A DNA stretch of 64,000 nt, from contig JAIESQ010000011.1 of assembly GCA_019745975.1 (NCBI GenBank), positions 41,615 to 105,614 of the forward strand. Direction: 5' to 3'. The notes below the pieces were generated by a model. It was not told the origin of the DNA and ran no database searches. It saw only the letters and a program-made list of their open reading frames with translations. Shown here in pieces: positions 43,418 through 52,033 of this stretch. A program made the position numbers and the translations under genes. Source of the stretch: Pirellulales bacterium. Its GTDB lineage: Bacteria; Planctomycetota; Planctomycetia; Pirellulales; JAEUIK01. Positions within the stretch are counted from its first letter, which is position 1, and each line of letters starts with the position of its first letter.

Positions 43418-44209
43418 CTACACGCCGCCGCGGACTTCGATTCGGTCTCCCACTTTCAAGCCCAGCTCTTGGGACGCGCTGCCGCCGACCACCGCCACCT
43501 CCAGCATTCCGCCCGAGCCGATGAGCGCCACGCGGTCGCTGGTCGCTCGCTCGCCGTACGTGCGCACGAGCCGGATCGCACGCGCGGTTGAGCATTGCAC
43601 CTTGATGGCGCCGCGATCGGACCAGCGCGCCAGGTGTTCGTTGCCGATATTGGTAATTGCGTTTCCGAACGAGTCGATAGCGATGATTTCGCCCGCGATC
43701 GTGTCCCCACTGATCCGTGGCTGGGGCCATTCGAGCTCGACCAGCCGTTCGACGGGCGAACCGAGTTGGCGCGGATCGAGCCCCCCAATCAAGCGCGCGG
43801 CCACCGGGGCGAGAATGTCGCGCCCATGGAAGGTTGGTGAAACTTCGGGCAGCCAGAACCGCGGGTTTTCAAGCGCCGTCACCGTCGCTAGCGGCGAGCG
43901 CCGCGCGATGCGGCTGAAGAGCCCGTTGTCGGGGCCCAAGAGTGCCCGCTCCCCGGCCTGGCAATAGACGAGCCGTCGCGCGGTTCCCACGCCGGGATCG
44001 ATTACCGCGACATGAATCGTCCCCGGTGGAAAGCGATCGCAGACCTCGTCGAGCACGAGCGCTCCCTGCCGCACGTTCTGCGCGGCGATCGCGTGACTAA
44101 TGTCGACGATTACCGCGGCGGGCTCGATCGACAGGATCACCCCCTTCATCTGGGCGACATAGGGACTCCCCTCGCCGAAATCGGTGGTCAGCGTGATAAC
44201 GCGCGTCAT
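43418..44209 (-). CDS. SAM hydroxide adenosyltransferase (DUF62 family)
   Basis: 263 residues. MTRVITLTTDFGEGSPYVAQ and IVDISHAIAAQNVRQGALVL are in the N-terminal half. Then come HVAVIDPGVGTARRLVYCQA and GPDNGLFSRIARRS, and a C-terminal domain with DSFGNAITNI. The family uses water or a halide to split SAM into adenosine and methionine. The enzymes with halogenase activity have other active-site residues, so hydroxide is more likely. The gene is convergent with comB and divergent from the 999-residue protein. Confidence 0.9.
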   Translation of the reverse strand: MTRVITLTTDFGEGSPYVAQMKGVILSIEPAAVIVDISHAIAAQNVRQGALVLDEVCDRFPPGTIHVAVIDPGVGTARRLVYCQAGERALLGPDNGLFSRIARRSPLATVTALENPRFWLPEVSPTFHGRDILAPVAARLIGGLDPRQLGSPVERLVELEWPQPRISGDTIAGEIIAIDSFGNAITNIGNEHLARWSDRGAIKVQCSTARAIRLVRTYGERATSDRVALIGSGGMLEVAVVGGSASQELGLKVGDRIEVRGGV

Positions 44210-44322
44210 GTCAACTCAAGCTGTTTTGATGCCTGGCCAAAGCCGGCCGCGAACGCGGTTGGATTCGGCGCACCGGATAACCGATACCACTGCTACTCGT
44301 TTCCACGTCGCGCGGTGATAGC

Positions 44323-47322
44323 ATGCTTCGCACCTTGTGCATCTTAACGCTCCTGACCCTCGCGGCGTATCTGTGCTGGTCGACGACGGAAGCCGCGGGC
44401 TCTGCGGCAGCCAAGCAAGACCACTCCGCAGCCGCGCCGCCCGCGGTTTCTCCTGGCGACGCTAGCGAGGTGGCCTGGCCGCTCGACTCGCAAGCTAATA
44501 CGAAAGCTGCGCCCACTGATAGCGACGCTACTGAAACTTCGAGCACCGCTTCCGTTGGCGGCGCGTTCGGCCGCACTGCCGACAAGCAGGACCGCGTCGA
44601 AACTGCTCACACTAACGAACCATCTGGCGAAGTCACCGAGTCCGACGACGAGCAAGCGGGCGACACGGCGGATCGCGACGACCGCGCAGCCGAACCGGCC
44701 TCTGCTGGGCTCAAGCAGGACTCGGGCGACAACCAGTCGGAGGTAATCGACGAAGAACCAACCACATCTGCGACATCCGAGGAACGCGCCGATGAGGAGC
44801 CGGATTCTGCTTCGCGTACGAGCGATCCAAGCACGGATGAGCCAGAAGCCAATCCTGCCCCGCCCGCCGCGGCGCCGGTTCTCCGGCGGCCGTTGAGTTC
44901 CGACTTGCGCGCGCTCTCCGGCCGGGTGCGGCGCGTGCTCAATACGTACTACAAACGCCGACTCAATAGTCGCGATCACAACCCTTGGGAGATGATGCAC
45001 GCCATTATCGCCTACGGCGTGCACACCAAGATCCATCGCGGCGGGCCAAAAGGGCCAACCGTCAACGCCGTTTCGTATTTGTGCTGGAATGGCACGTGCC
45101 ACGGCCTCGAATTGCTCTACTTTGACAAGGACCGTGTTAACGCACGCAAGGGCCCCTACGTGCAAGGGCACTACGCCCAGTTGTTGGCCATTCTGGCACA
45201 ATCGCGCGTCCCCAAAGACTATCCGCTCCGCGTTGGCGATCGCCGGTTCACGATCGACGACCTGATCGAAACCGAAAAGCTCACCTGCGACGAAGGGATG
45301 GAGCTGACCTTCAAGCTTATCAGCTTCGCGCACTACTGCGATTCGGACATGAAGTGGAAGAACGACAAGGGGGACGACTGGGACATCCCCCGGCTCATCA
45401 AGGAAGAGCTACGGGCGCCGATCCTCAGCAACGCCGCCTGCGGCGGCACGCACCGCCTGACCGCCCTGGCCTATGCCGTGCGGGCGCGCGGCAAACAGGG
45501 GTATAAAATCGAGGGCCCTTGGCTCCGCGCGCAAAAGTACCTGAACGACTATCACCGCTACAACTTCTCGTTGCAGAACGCCGATGGCTCGTTCAGCACC
45601 GAGTGGTTTCGTAAGCGCGAAGCCCGCGACGATCTCGATCGCCGTTTGCAAACGAGCGGTCACATCCTGGAGTGGTTTGTCTACTCGCTGCCCGAGGAGC
45701 AGTTGACCGATCCTCGCGTTGTCAAGGCGGTCAAGTACGTCTCCGGCATCCTGGCGGCGCAGCCCAGTCGCGAATGGGAGATCGGACCGCTCGGGCATGC
45801 GATTCACGCGCTGGTGATTTACGATCAGCGGGTCTTCAAGGCCGCCGAGGCGGAAGCGGTGCCAGAGCCAATCGCGCGAGCCAAACTGTCCCCAGCGCTT
45901 CCCGCACAGTCCGAGGAAGCCGTTCGTAACGCAACCACCAAGGTCGTCGAAGAGGCCGTCACCGCGACCGACGAAAATGGCGACCGCGCCGACGAGCACG
46001 ACGCGGATTCTTCATCGCCAGAAGCGACGACCGCCGACTCCGTCGCTACAGGCGAGGCGGCCGCGCAGCCGCCAGTCGACGAAACCGACGCAACCACGGA
46101 ATCGCCGCACGAATCGTCGGGGCCGTCCCCCAACGAACCGCCGGCAGTGCCTGCAACCGAGGCAACTAACCAGCCAATCGCGGATTCGCCGAGCGAAGTT
46201 CCAGAAATCGCCCGTCGCGGCCTGCTGCGTCGACCCTTTGCGCGGAGCCCCGCGCAGAGCCAAGCGCCGCAAGTGGATTCGGATCCGACACCGGCGCAAC
46301 CGACGGATGCAGGAACCGACGTCTCCAAGAGCGACGAAACGCCGGAAATTCCCGCCGAGCAGCGATCGCCTGACGACGGCGATATCGAGTGCGCCGACAC
46401 CTCGACTGAGATGGAGCACACCCTACCACCCGCGGGGGAGGCGAGCGCGCCACAAGCAACCGAAGGCGATTCTGACGATTCGACAAGTGCCAGCGAGACC
46501 AACGAGTCGCCGAAGCCAAACTCGACCGACGAGGGACCGCAACTATTCAGCGCGCCAAGGGGCGTGCCGCTGACGGAGCCCGTTGACGATTTCAGCCCGG
46601 ACGATGATAGCGGTCCGCGGATCGAGCCGTCGTCGCCGAAGGATGAAGCACCTATCGACGAACCGCCGCCGCTACCAGGCCTCAACATAGATCCTCCGCC
46701 AACCAGTTCGCTTGAGGAACCCTCCCGAGTTGGCCCATCGATTCGTGCCAACGAAGGGCGCATCTTGCCACCTCCGGTCGAGCGCGTCGAAGACGAGCCG
46801 AGCGATTCCGGCGCGCCGGTCAAGCCACAGCCGGAAGCCAAACCGCAACCCTTCCCCACCAGGCCGCAGCACGTCGCGCCACGGGGTGGGGGTTCGACTC
46901 CCAACGTCGAGGCGGTGCCCCCTGCAAGGTCGCGGCGCCCCCGTGCCGATTCGCGCTACTCGCGTCCGCTCCCCGAATACAGTCCCTTTTCGGGGCGCCA
47001 GGGAGTGCCGCCAGGCCGTGCTCCCAGTCGCCAACTCCCCGCTCGGCCCGCGGCGCCTTACGGCACGCCATCGCGACCCGGGGACTCGGCGATCGGGCCA
47101 CGTTCGTCGAGCGGCACGATTGGTTCAGGATCAGGGCGCTCGCAGACCGTCCGACCAAATACCGGCAGCAGCTCCGCGACCGGCCGGCCTTCGTCGGAGC
47201 GCTCCATGCGCTCCCTCTGGCCTTGGAGCGATGACGGACGCAGCGCCCCGTCGCGCAGCCGCGCGAGCGAGTCGTCGAACCGCGCTCGTCCGCGTCCGTT
47301 TTTTTTCGGCCCGCAAGAATAG
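44323..47322 (+). CDS. Large secreted planctomycete protein with acidic linker and disordered tail
   Basis: 999 residues from the ATG at 44323 (MLRTLCILTLLTLAAYLCW), a signal or anchor peptide. Residues 20-190 are Ser/Glu/Asp/Ala-rich and disordered. Residues 190-510 form a compact domain: RRVLNTYYKRRLNSRDHNPW, EMMHAIIAYGVHTKIHRGGP, YLCWNGTCHGLELLYFDKDR, LSNAACGGTHRLTALAYAVR, and TSGHILEWFVYSLPEEQLTD. The regular helices and GG/W pattern suggest an alpha/alpha-toroid-type fold, which is inference. Residues 510-960 are again Pro/Glu/Thr/Ser-rich. The final 100 are Arg/Ser/Pro-rich. I recognise the domain as planctomycete-specific, without known function. Confidence 0.75.
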   Translation: MLRTLCILTLLTLAAYLCWSTTEAAGSAAAKQDHSAAAPPAVSPGDASEVAWPLDSQANTKAAPTDSDATETSSTASVGGAFGRTADKQDRVETAHTNEPSGEVTESDDEQAGDTADRDDRAAEPASAGLKQDSGDNQSEVIDEEPTTSATSEERADEEPDSASRTSDPSTDEPEANPAPPAAAPVLRRPLSSDLRALSGRVRRVLNTYYKRRLNSRDHNPWEMMHAIIAYGVHTKIHRGGPKGPTVNAVSYLCWNGTCHGLELLYFDKDRVNARKGPYVQGHYAQLLAILAQSRVPKDYPLRVGDRRFTIDDLIETEKLTCDEGMELTFKLISFAHYCDSDMKWKNDKGDDWDIPRLIKEELRAPILSNAACGGTHRLTALAYAVRARGKQGYKIEGPWLRAQKYLNDYHRYNFSLQNADGSFSTEWFRKREARDDLDRRLQTSGHILEWFVYSLPEEQLTDPRVVKAVKYVSGILAAQPSREWEIGPLGHAIHALVIYDQRVFKAAEAEAVPEPIARAKLSPALPAQSEEAVRNATTKVVEEAVTATDENGDRADEHDADSSSPEATTADSVATGEAAAQPPVDETDATTESPHESSGPSPNEPPAVPATEATNQPIADSPSEVPEIARRGLLRRPFARSPAQSQAPQVDSDPTPAQPTDAGTDVSKSDETPEIPAEQRSPDDGDIECADTSTEMEHTLPPAGEASAPQATEGDSDDSTSASETNESPKPNSTDEGPQLFSAPRGVPLTEPVDDFSPDDDSGPRIEPSSPKDEAPIDEPPPLPGLNIDPPPTSSLEEPSRVGPSIRANEGRILPPPVERVEDEPSDSGAPVKPQPEAKPQPFPTRPQHVAPRGGGSTPNVEAVPPARSRRPRADSRYSRPLPEYSPFSGRQGVPPGRAPSRQLPARPAAPYGTPSRPGDSAIGPRSSSGTIGSGSGRSQTVRPNTGSSSATGRPSSERSMRSLWPWSDDGRSAPSRSRASESSNRARPRPFFFGPQE

Positions 47323-47337
47323 CGAACAGGTCGTAGC

Positions 47338-47523
47338 GCTAGCCCGCATTTCTCACCTTCTTCGTCGCGAGCGGAGTTAAGTGCTTGGATGGCAAGAAGC
47401 TGGGTGTGAATCGACCGGAAGCGTATTGGATCATACGGTGAGGATCGAGACGCACCCGGCGACGCCGCCATCCAAGGACTTGGGCTCCGCGTAGCAGATG
47501 GCTGGTGAGAAATGCGGGCTAGC
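47338..47523. mobile_element. MITE-like element, 20-bp perfect terminal inverted repeats
   Basis: GCTAGCCCGCATTTCTCACC at 47338-47357 and its exact reverse complement at 47504-47523 flank 146 bases. Inside, a nested 10-bp perfect inverted repeat lies at 47384-47393 (CTTGGATGGC) and 47467-47476. No open frame is inside and no transposase is near. A clear target duplication cannot be seen. The right arm supplies the TAG stop of the gene at 47519-47995. Confidence 0.7.
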
Positions 47524-47995
47524 CCACTAGCGTGCCCGACTGTGGATCGACGCCGACTCCGCCGGTCAGTTCGCTCAGCGCCTCGATGACCAACAGCAGC
47601 GCGCTGGGGTCGAACATCTCGTCCCCTTCGTCGCCATCGATCACCTGCTCGAAATGCATGATGTCAAAGCGCGCGGTCGAGCGGGCGATGCGTTCGACTT
47701 TGCGGCGCTCGTCGCGATCGGTGATGCCCGACTTCATCTCGTCGGCCAGGATCGCGCCTTGCTCCTCGGCTTCGTCCCCCTCGAGATAGCTGATATCGAG
47801 GGCGGCATAGTCGGCGGGAGAAACGACGGTCAGCGATTCGACGTGCCCCCCGTCGTCGGTCGCCGGGTGGCTAAATTGGAAGCGCTTGTTTACCGCTTTG
47901 AGCGCGGCCTGTAACTGCGCGAGGGTGGGGCGGCGGTGGGCGTCGAAATAGACAAAGTAAGTCTCGCGCCAGCGATAATCGTCGTCGTCGATCAC
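47519..47995 (-). CDS. Conserved acidic protein, probably planctomycete-specific
   Basis: 158 residues from a GTG at 47995. The start is MIDDDDYRWRETYFVYFDAH; further on RPTLAQLQAALKAVNKRFQF, TVVSPADYAALDISYLEGDE and ARSTARFDIMHFEQV. It is acidic, without a signal peptide or membrane helix. I think it is a planctomycete-conserved cytoplasmic protein; no known fold is recognised. The stop codon TAG is inside the right arm of the MITE-like element, so the reading frame may have been shortened or extended by its insertion. The 86-residue gene lies 47 bases upstream in the same direction, likely the same transcript. Confidence 0.7.
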   Translation of the reverse strand: MIDDDDYRWRETYFVYFDAHRRPTLAQLQAALKAVNKRFQFSHPATDDGGHVESLTVVSPADYAALDISYLEGDEAEEQGAILADEMKSGITDRDERRKVERIARSTARFDIMHFEQVIDGDEGDEMFDPSALLLVIEALSELTGGVGVDPQSGTLVG

Positions 47996-48042
47996 GGTTC
48001 GGTTCCTTGCCTCGATTGCCGGCGCGGGGTCTCGGGGGACAG

Positions 48043-48303
48043 CTACTGTTCCGCCGTTTCGTCGGTGGCCGCGTCGCCGTCGTCTTCATCGGGCTCGACG
48101 CCGTCGTGCCATTGCTGCAGGGCCACGAGCACGCAGTCGCGCTCCTCGCGGTTAGCCCAAACCGACTCCCCCTGCTCGAGCCGCACTTCGTAGTCCCCTT
48201 CGTGCATGCAGTCCTCAGAACCACAGAAGTGGGGGACGGCAGCGACCCACATCACGCGGAAGAGGGGAACGTGCTTGTCGTCGATCATCGTGAATATTGA
48301 CAT
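48043..48303 (-). CDS. Small conserved acidic protein
   Basis: 86 residues from the ATG at 48303. MIDDKHVPLFRVMWVAAVPH is followed by FCGSEDCMHEGDYEVRLEQG, with two Cys four residues apart and nearby His, a possible small metal site. WANREERDCVLVALQQWHDG and a Glu/Asp-rich tail follow. It sits 47 bases upstream of the 158-residue acidic protein. The function is unknown. Confidence 0.65.
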   Translation of the reverse strand: MSIFTMIDDKHVPLFRVMWVAAVPHFCGSEDCMHEGDYEVRLEQGESVWANREERDCVLVALQQWHDGVEPDEDDGDAATDETAEQ

Positions 48304-48375
48304 GACACCTCGTCCATCAGCACTCGACCGCTAGCGGTGCCGCGAGCGGATCCAGCACCCTCCGCGGCGGCGCGC

Positions 48376-49206
48376 TCATTGTACACTCGAAAGCTCCGTG
48401 GCGCGGCGGGTGGCCGCTTCGACGGCTGCCATCAGCGCCGCGCGTAAGCCGCCGCTTTCCAACGCTTGCAGACCGGCGATCGTGGTGCCGCCGGGACTCG
48501 TAACCTGGTCCTTGAGCAGCGCGGGATGCTGCTTCGTGGCCAGCACCATCTCCGCGGCACCTTTGACTGTCTGCGCAGCGAGGGCTAGCGCCACGTCGCG
48601 TGGGAGCCCCATCCGCACCCCACCATCGGCCAGCGCCTCGATCGTTACGTAGGCGAACGCCGGCCCCGAGCCCGACAACCCCGTCACCACGTCGAGCGCC
48701 GGCTCGCTGACCGGCACCGCCAGGCCCACCGCTTCGAGCAGTTGGCACACCAATTCGCTATCGGCGGGCGTGGCGGCAGGGCCCAGCGCATAGGCCGAGG
48801 CCCCTTGGCCGATCAAGCACGGGGTATTGGGCATCACACGTACTAGCCGGGGTCCGGAACCTAACTTCGCGGCCAGAGTCTCGAGCCGCACGCCGGCGGC
48901 AATCGAAATCACCAGATGCTTGGCGGAGAGCTTACCCCGCAATTCGTCGAGCACGCCGGCCATGTGCTGCGGCTTCACGGCCAGAATGACGACGTCGGCG
49001 CCAGCGGCGACCTGGTCGTTCGTGCTGACGATCCGCCCCGCGGTCGCGGCCGCGAATCGCTCGGCGGCCGCTGGCAAGGCGTCGCATGCCAGCAATCGAT
49101 CGGCCGTGAGCAACCCGGCGCGAAGAAACCCCTGGGCCAGCGCCGTGGCCATTTGCCCCGCGCCGACAAAGCCAATCCGTGGCGCGGGAGGCGTGGATGC
49201 TGTCAC
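48376..49206 (-). CDS. proC: Pyrroline-5-carboxylate reductase
   Basis: The last step of proline synthesis: NAD(P)H reduces pyrroline-5-carboxylate. 276 residues from a GTG at 49206. The Rossmann motif is IGFVGAGQMATALAQGFLRA, then VILAVKPQHMAGVLDELRG, and near residue 170 GLSGSGPAFAYVTIEALADG. The C-terminal signature is LLKDQVTSPGGTTIAGLQAL. All features match typical ProC, including the length. There is a 72-base gap to the acidic gene downstream on the same strand. Confidence 0.95.
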   Translation of the reverse strand: MTASTPPAPRIGFVGAGQMATALAQGFLRAGLLTADRLLACDALPAAAERFAAATAGRIVSTNDQVAAGADVVILAVKPQHMAGVLDELRGKLSAKHLVISIAAGVRLETLAAKLGSGPRLVRVMPNTPCLIGQGASAYALGPAATPADSELVCQLLEAVGLAVPVSEPALDVVTGLSGSGPAFAYVTIEALADGGVRMGLPRDVALALAAQTVKGAAEMVLATKQHPALLKDQVTSPGGTTIAGLQALESGGLRAALMAAVEAATRRATELSSVQ

Positions 49207-49428
49207 CGGCAGGCTGCCTTGTTCGCCGAGGAAAACCGAGAAAATCAGTGAGTCTGGGTAGCGCTGTCATGCTAGTTCAATCGCGCCGATGCGACAATCC
49301 TCGCCGCGCGGCCGGGCACCATGCTGGCGATATCGGGCTGGACAGTTCCGCCCGGTTTCGACACACTTTCGCCCCCTTTCTGCCGGCGACCATCGTCGGT
49401 CCGGCGGCTTATTCGAGGAGAACGCATC

Positions 49429-49788
49429 ATGTCGCGGATTGTCCGCACAGCCATGATTGGCATGCTGGCGACGACGACTTGGCTCGCAGTCGCGCGCGGT
49501 GAGAGTCGCACGACCCCGAGCCATCGATCGGCCGCGGCCGCCGGATCGTCCTGGGAAACCGCCTCGGAGGAGGAGGGAACCTTCTGGCAGCGCATGGCCG
49601 CCGGGGCACGTGGGTTCTTTTCCCGCACCAAGGCCGCGATCTTGCCGCGCCGCGATCCACGACCGCAGCCGGTCGCCTACCGAAGCCGTGGGCGAGGGTT
49701 CGGCTGGGGTAGCAACTCCGCGCCATCAGAGCGCGACGCTCCCGCGACCATGAAAGAATGGATGGAGCTCAAGCGGCCGGGCGACTAG
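49429..49788 (+). CDS. Small secreted basic protein
   Basis: 119 residues from the ATG at 49429, with AGGAG about 7 bases upstream; the frame is open from 49321 but that is probably upstream noise. Signal peptide MSRIVRTAMIGMLATTTWLA (cut after AVARG or later). The mature part is Arg/Ser-rich (RRDPRPQPVAYRSRGRGFGW). The end ATMKEWMELKRPGD looks like a planctomycete-typical C-terminal motif with a conserved Trp. The function is unknown. It is monocistronic and divergent from proC. Confidence 0.7.
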   Translation: MSRIVRTAMIGMLATTTWLAVARGESRTTPSHRSAAAAGSSWETASEEEGTFWQRMAAGARGFFSRTKAAILPRRDPRPQPVAYRSRGRGFGWGSNSAPSERDAPATMKEWMELKRPGD

Positions 49789-49832
49789 CTCAGGCCCGTC
49801 GCGCTCGGGCGCTACGCTCGATTGCCACGTCG

Positions 49833-50615
49833 TTACTCAAGCGACGCATAGCCCACGTCGCCAGCCGTGATCAGCCGGCGCGGCTGGCCATTCCACCACA
49901 CCATCACGCGCCCGGCCAGCTCGTCGTTGGTGATCAGCTCCAGCACCGCGTCACAAACTTCGTCCAGCGTGGTGAGCACCTCGGGAACGTCCTGGCGTCG
50001 GCGCTCGTCGGGCGTCAACGCGTTCCAATACTCAAGCACCTCGGGCACGGCCACCCAATCGGGCACGAAACAATTGACGCGAATGTTATGCGCCCGCTGC
50101 AGCCAGCCCAACGTGGTCGTCAGTCTCGTCACGGCGGCTTTGGCCACATCATAAGCCGGTGAGCCGGAGTGCTTCCGCCCGTGGCCAAGCGCCGACGTCG
50201 AACCAATGTTGACGATCGCGCCGCCGCCGCGCTGTTGCATAATCGGAATCGAGCATTGAATGGCGGCCAACGCTCCCAGCAAATCGACTTGCACGGGCTC
50301 GAACCACCATTCGAGCGGCGCATCAGGGCGATAGGGGGCCGAAGCGTTGTTGATCAGAATGTCGAGGCCGCCGAACGTCGCGACCGCGAAATCGATCAGG
50401 GCGCGCACTTCGGCGATAACGCCCATGTCGGCGCGACAGAACGCGGCGCGGCCGCCACTGTCCTCGATCATGCGCACGGTTTCGTGGCCGCCCGGTTCGT
50501 TAATGTCAGAAACCACAACCGCCGCGCCTTCGCTGGCCAGGCGGCGCGCTTCGGCCCGACCGGAACCGAGGCCCCCCGAGCCGGTGACAAGCGCGACTTT
50601 ACCGCAAACGTTCAT
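49833..50615 (-). CDS. Short-chain dehydrogenase/reductase (SDR)
   Basis: 260 residues from the ATG at 50615. NAD(P)-site motif TGSGGLGSGRAEAR (residues 11-24), VVVSDINEPGG, CRADMG, INNASA, and catalytic STSALGHGRKHSGSPAYDVAKA with Ser, Tyr and Lys in the normal spacing. The Asp after the second strand (VVSDIN) suggests NAD preference. The substrate is unknown. It stands convergent to the small basic protein and has no obvious operon partner. Confidence 0.85.
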   Translation of the reverse strand: MNVCGKVALVTGSGGLGSGRAEARRLASEGAAVVVSDINEPGGHETVRMIEDSGGRAAFCRADMGVIAEVRALIDFAVATFGGLDILINNASAPYRPDAPLEWWFEPVQVDLLGALAAIQCSIPIMQQRGGGAIVNIGSTSALGHGRKHSGSPAYDVAKAAVTRLTTTLGWLQRAHNIRVNCFVPDWVAVPEVLEYWNALTPDERRRQDVPEVLTTLDEVCDAVLELITNDELAGRVMVWWNGQPRRLITAGDVGYASLE

Positions 50616-50987
50616 GAGTGAGGCCCTGCGGCCACGTTAAGAGACAAGCGGCGCCCCAATGCGAAGTTGACGTCGTCGCATCGCACTTGCCGCGCAAGCT
50701 GCCTGGCGTCGCGAGCAGGCTCGGTCGCGCGCCGGCTCACGCGACGCCCTAGATGCCCTGGTTCGACGATGTCAGCGAAGCGGCCCGCGCCGACTCGCCT
50801 GAACCTCGCGACCGAGACCGCGATGGTAACGCACGCGGCTGGTCGGGAGAATCCGTGGTCTGTGGCCTCTGGCCTGTTCTGCCGGGTCGGTAGCTGAGAC
50901 GGCGGGCACCTCGGCGCAGCGTTGGTCGCCGCGCGGCTGCCGGTCTGATTTCGGATTTGACGATTGTGGTGGCGCGACAAAAAGTTC
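50616..50987. other. Intergenic region
   Basis: 372 bases with a composition drop towards the right end, where the AT-richer 94-residue gene begins. A short recurrent fragment near 50858-50880 (gtctgtggcctctggcctg) is also seen in other form near 27095. No gene or strong promoter is recognised. Confidence 0.4.
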
Positions 50988-51272
50988 CTACACGGAAACG
51001 GCCACGACCCGCTCTTCAATCTTGCCCTTGCTGCGGACAACTACCTTGAAGTGTGAAGCGTCTGACTTGAACGCGAGAAAGAAGTCTTCGGCAGGTTCAA
51101 CGTTGTTGTATGCCCATTTTCGCGAAGCCGTTTCAATGTCGACATTATCCGGAATACCCTCCAAAACTTTCACTTTGGACGAAGCTGGAACTACCAGAGT
51201 CGGCAGATATCCTGAGAAGCCGTCTTTCGCGATGATTCGTTTTGTCATGGCAATGAAGTCGTCGATGGTCAT
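50988..51272 (-). CDS. Uncharacterised 94-residue protein in AT-richer DNA
   Basis: From the ATG at 51272 (MTIDDFIAMTKRIIAKDGFS). It contains GYLPTLVVPASSKVKVLEGI and KWAYNNVEPAEDFFLAFKSD, with a basic end KVVVRSKGKIEERVVAVSV. No domain is recognised; it might be a cyclic-type regulator or an immunity-like protein, but there is no evidence. Base composition is markedly less GC-rich than the neighbours, so recent acquisition is likely. It ends just where a truncated serine-hydrolase remnant on the other strand begins, 6 bases away. Confidence 0.5.
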   Translation of the reverse strand: MTIDDFIAMTKRIIAKDGFSGYLPTLVVPASSKVKVLEGIPDNVDIETASRKWAYNNVEPAEDFFLAFKSDASHFKVVVRSKGKIEERVVAVSV

Positions 51273-51278
51273 TGCCTC

Positions 51279-51869
51279 ATGATACTTGGAAGCGGCGGCA
51301 TGCCCGGTGTCGCGACGGTGTGCCGAATGGTGCCCAGCGAGCACGTTGCTGTGGTTGTCCTGTGCAATGCAAACCATTCGCTGGCGTATCGCTTGGGAGA
51401 GGACATTCTCGACATCGTGCTGCCGCCCAAAACGAGCACGAAGAGCGAGGCCGCCGACTCGCCACATGGTCCAAGTTTCGCGAAGTTCGTGCCAACGGCC
51501 GAGTTGCTTGGCATGTGGGAAGGAAGGCTCGTAACGTATCTTGGCGAGCTGCCCTTGGAACTGAAGATTCTCGAATCGGGCGACGTGCACGTGCGATTGG
51601 GCACCCAACTCGTGACCTTGCTCAATGATCCTTCGTTTCGCGACGGTGTCTTGCGCGGTCGGTTTTCTGGCGACTTGGGAACCGACGACGCCCGAGGACG
51701 TCCGTACACTTTGCAGCTCGAAGTCAAGTTGCGCGGCGATGTGCTCAACGGCCCGATCACGGCCATGACCCAATACGATGGGCGAGGGTCGTCGGCCGTG
51801 ACACACTGGGTGGAACTGAAGCGGAAAGCAGCGTCGACAACGCCCGCCGAATCGCAGGCGGCACGGTGA
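51279..51869 (+). pseudogene. Truncated serine hydrolase (beta-lactamase class C-like), C-terminal part only
   Basis: The frame begins abruptly at LGSGGMPGVATVCRMVPSEH, which matches the HxGG (KTG-equivalent) strand near the end of class C beta-lactamase-like hydrolases. VVLCNANHSLAYRLGEDILD continues the last helix of that domain. The next 120 residues (FVPTAELLGMWEGRLVTYLG, LQLEVKLRGDVLNGPITAMT) form the C-terminal beta domain often attached to these enzymes. The catalytic SxxK and YxN regions are missing; upstream DNA is the other-strand gene. I call it a remnant of a longer hydrolase, split by insertion or deletion near 51280. Confidence 0.7.
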
Positions 51870-51892
51870 TCGAGCGTTCAAGGACTAGAAGT

Positions 51893-52012
51893 AGTTTCAA
51901 AACCAGGTCTGGGTGCCACTGCTGGCTTGCCCAGCAGTGCAGGGTTCGATACAGCACTGCTAGACGAGCTAGCAGTGGCACCCGACGTCGGTTCATTGCT
52001 GGTTTTGAAACT
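51893..52012. repeat. Compound inverted repeat with two hairpins (GTGCCACTGCT family)
   Basis: AGTTTCAAAACCAG (51893-51906) and its perfect complement (51999-52012) form 14-bp outer arms. Inside are two perfect 9-bp hairpins: CACTGCTGG-CTTGC-CCAGCAGTG (51917-51939) and CACTGCTAG-ACGAG-CTAGCAGTG (51955-51977). The outer arms enclose both. It lies in the gap between the hydrolase remnant and the convergent esterase gene. Confidence 0.75.
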
Positions 52013-52033
52013 GTTTCCAGCGGTTTCGACAGT

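Noticed and set aside
45825..46904. 359-residue minus-strand frame opposite the 999-residue protein
   Set aside because: Composed of Ser/Gly repeats produced by the antisense of the Pro/Glu-rich tail.
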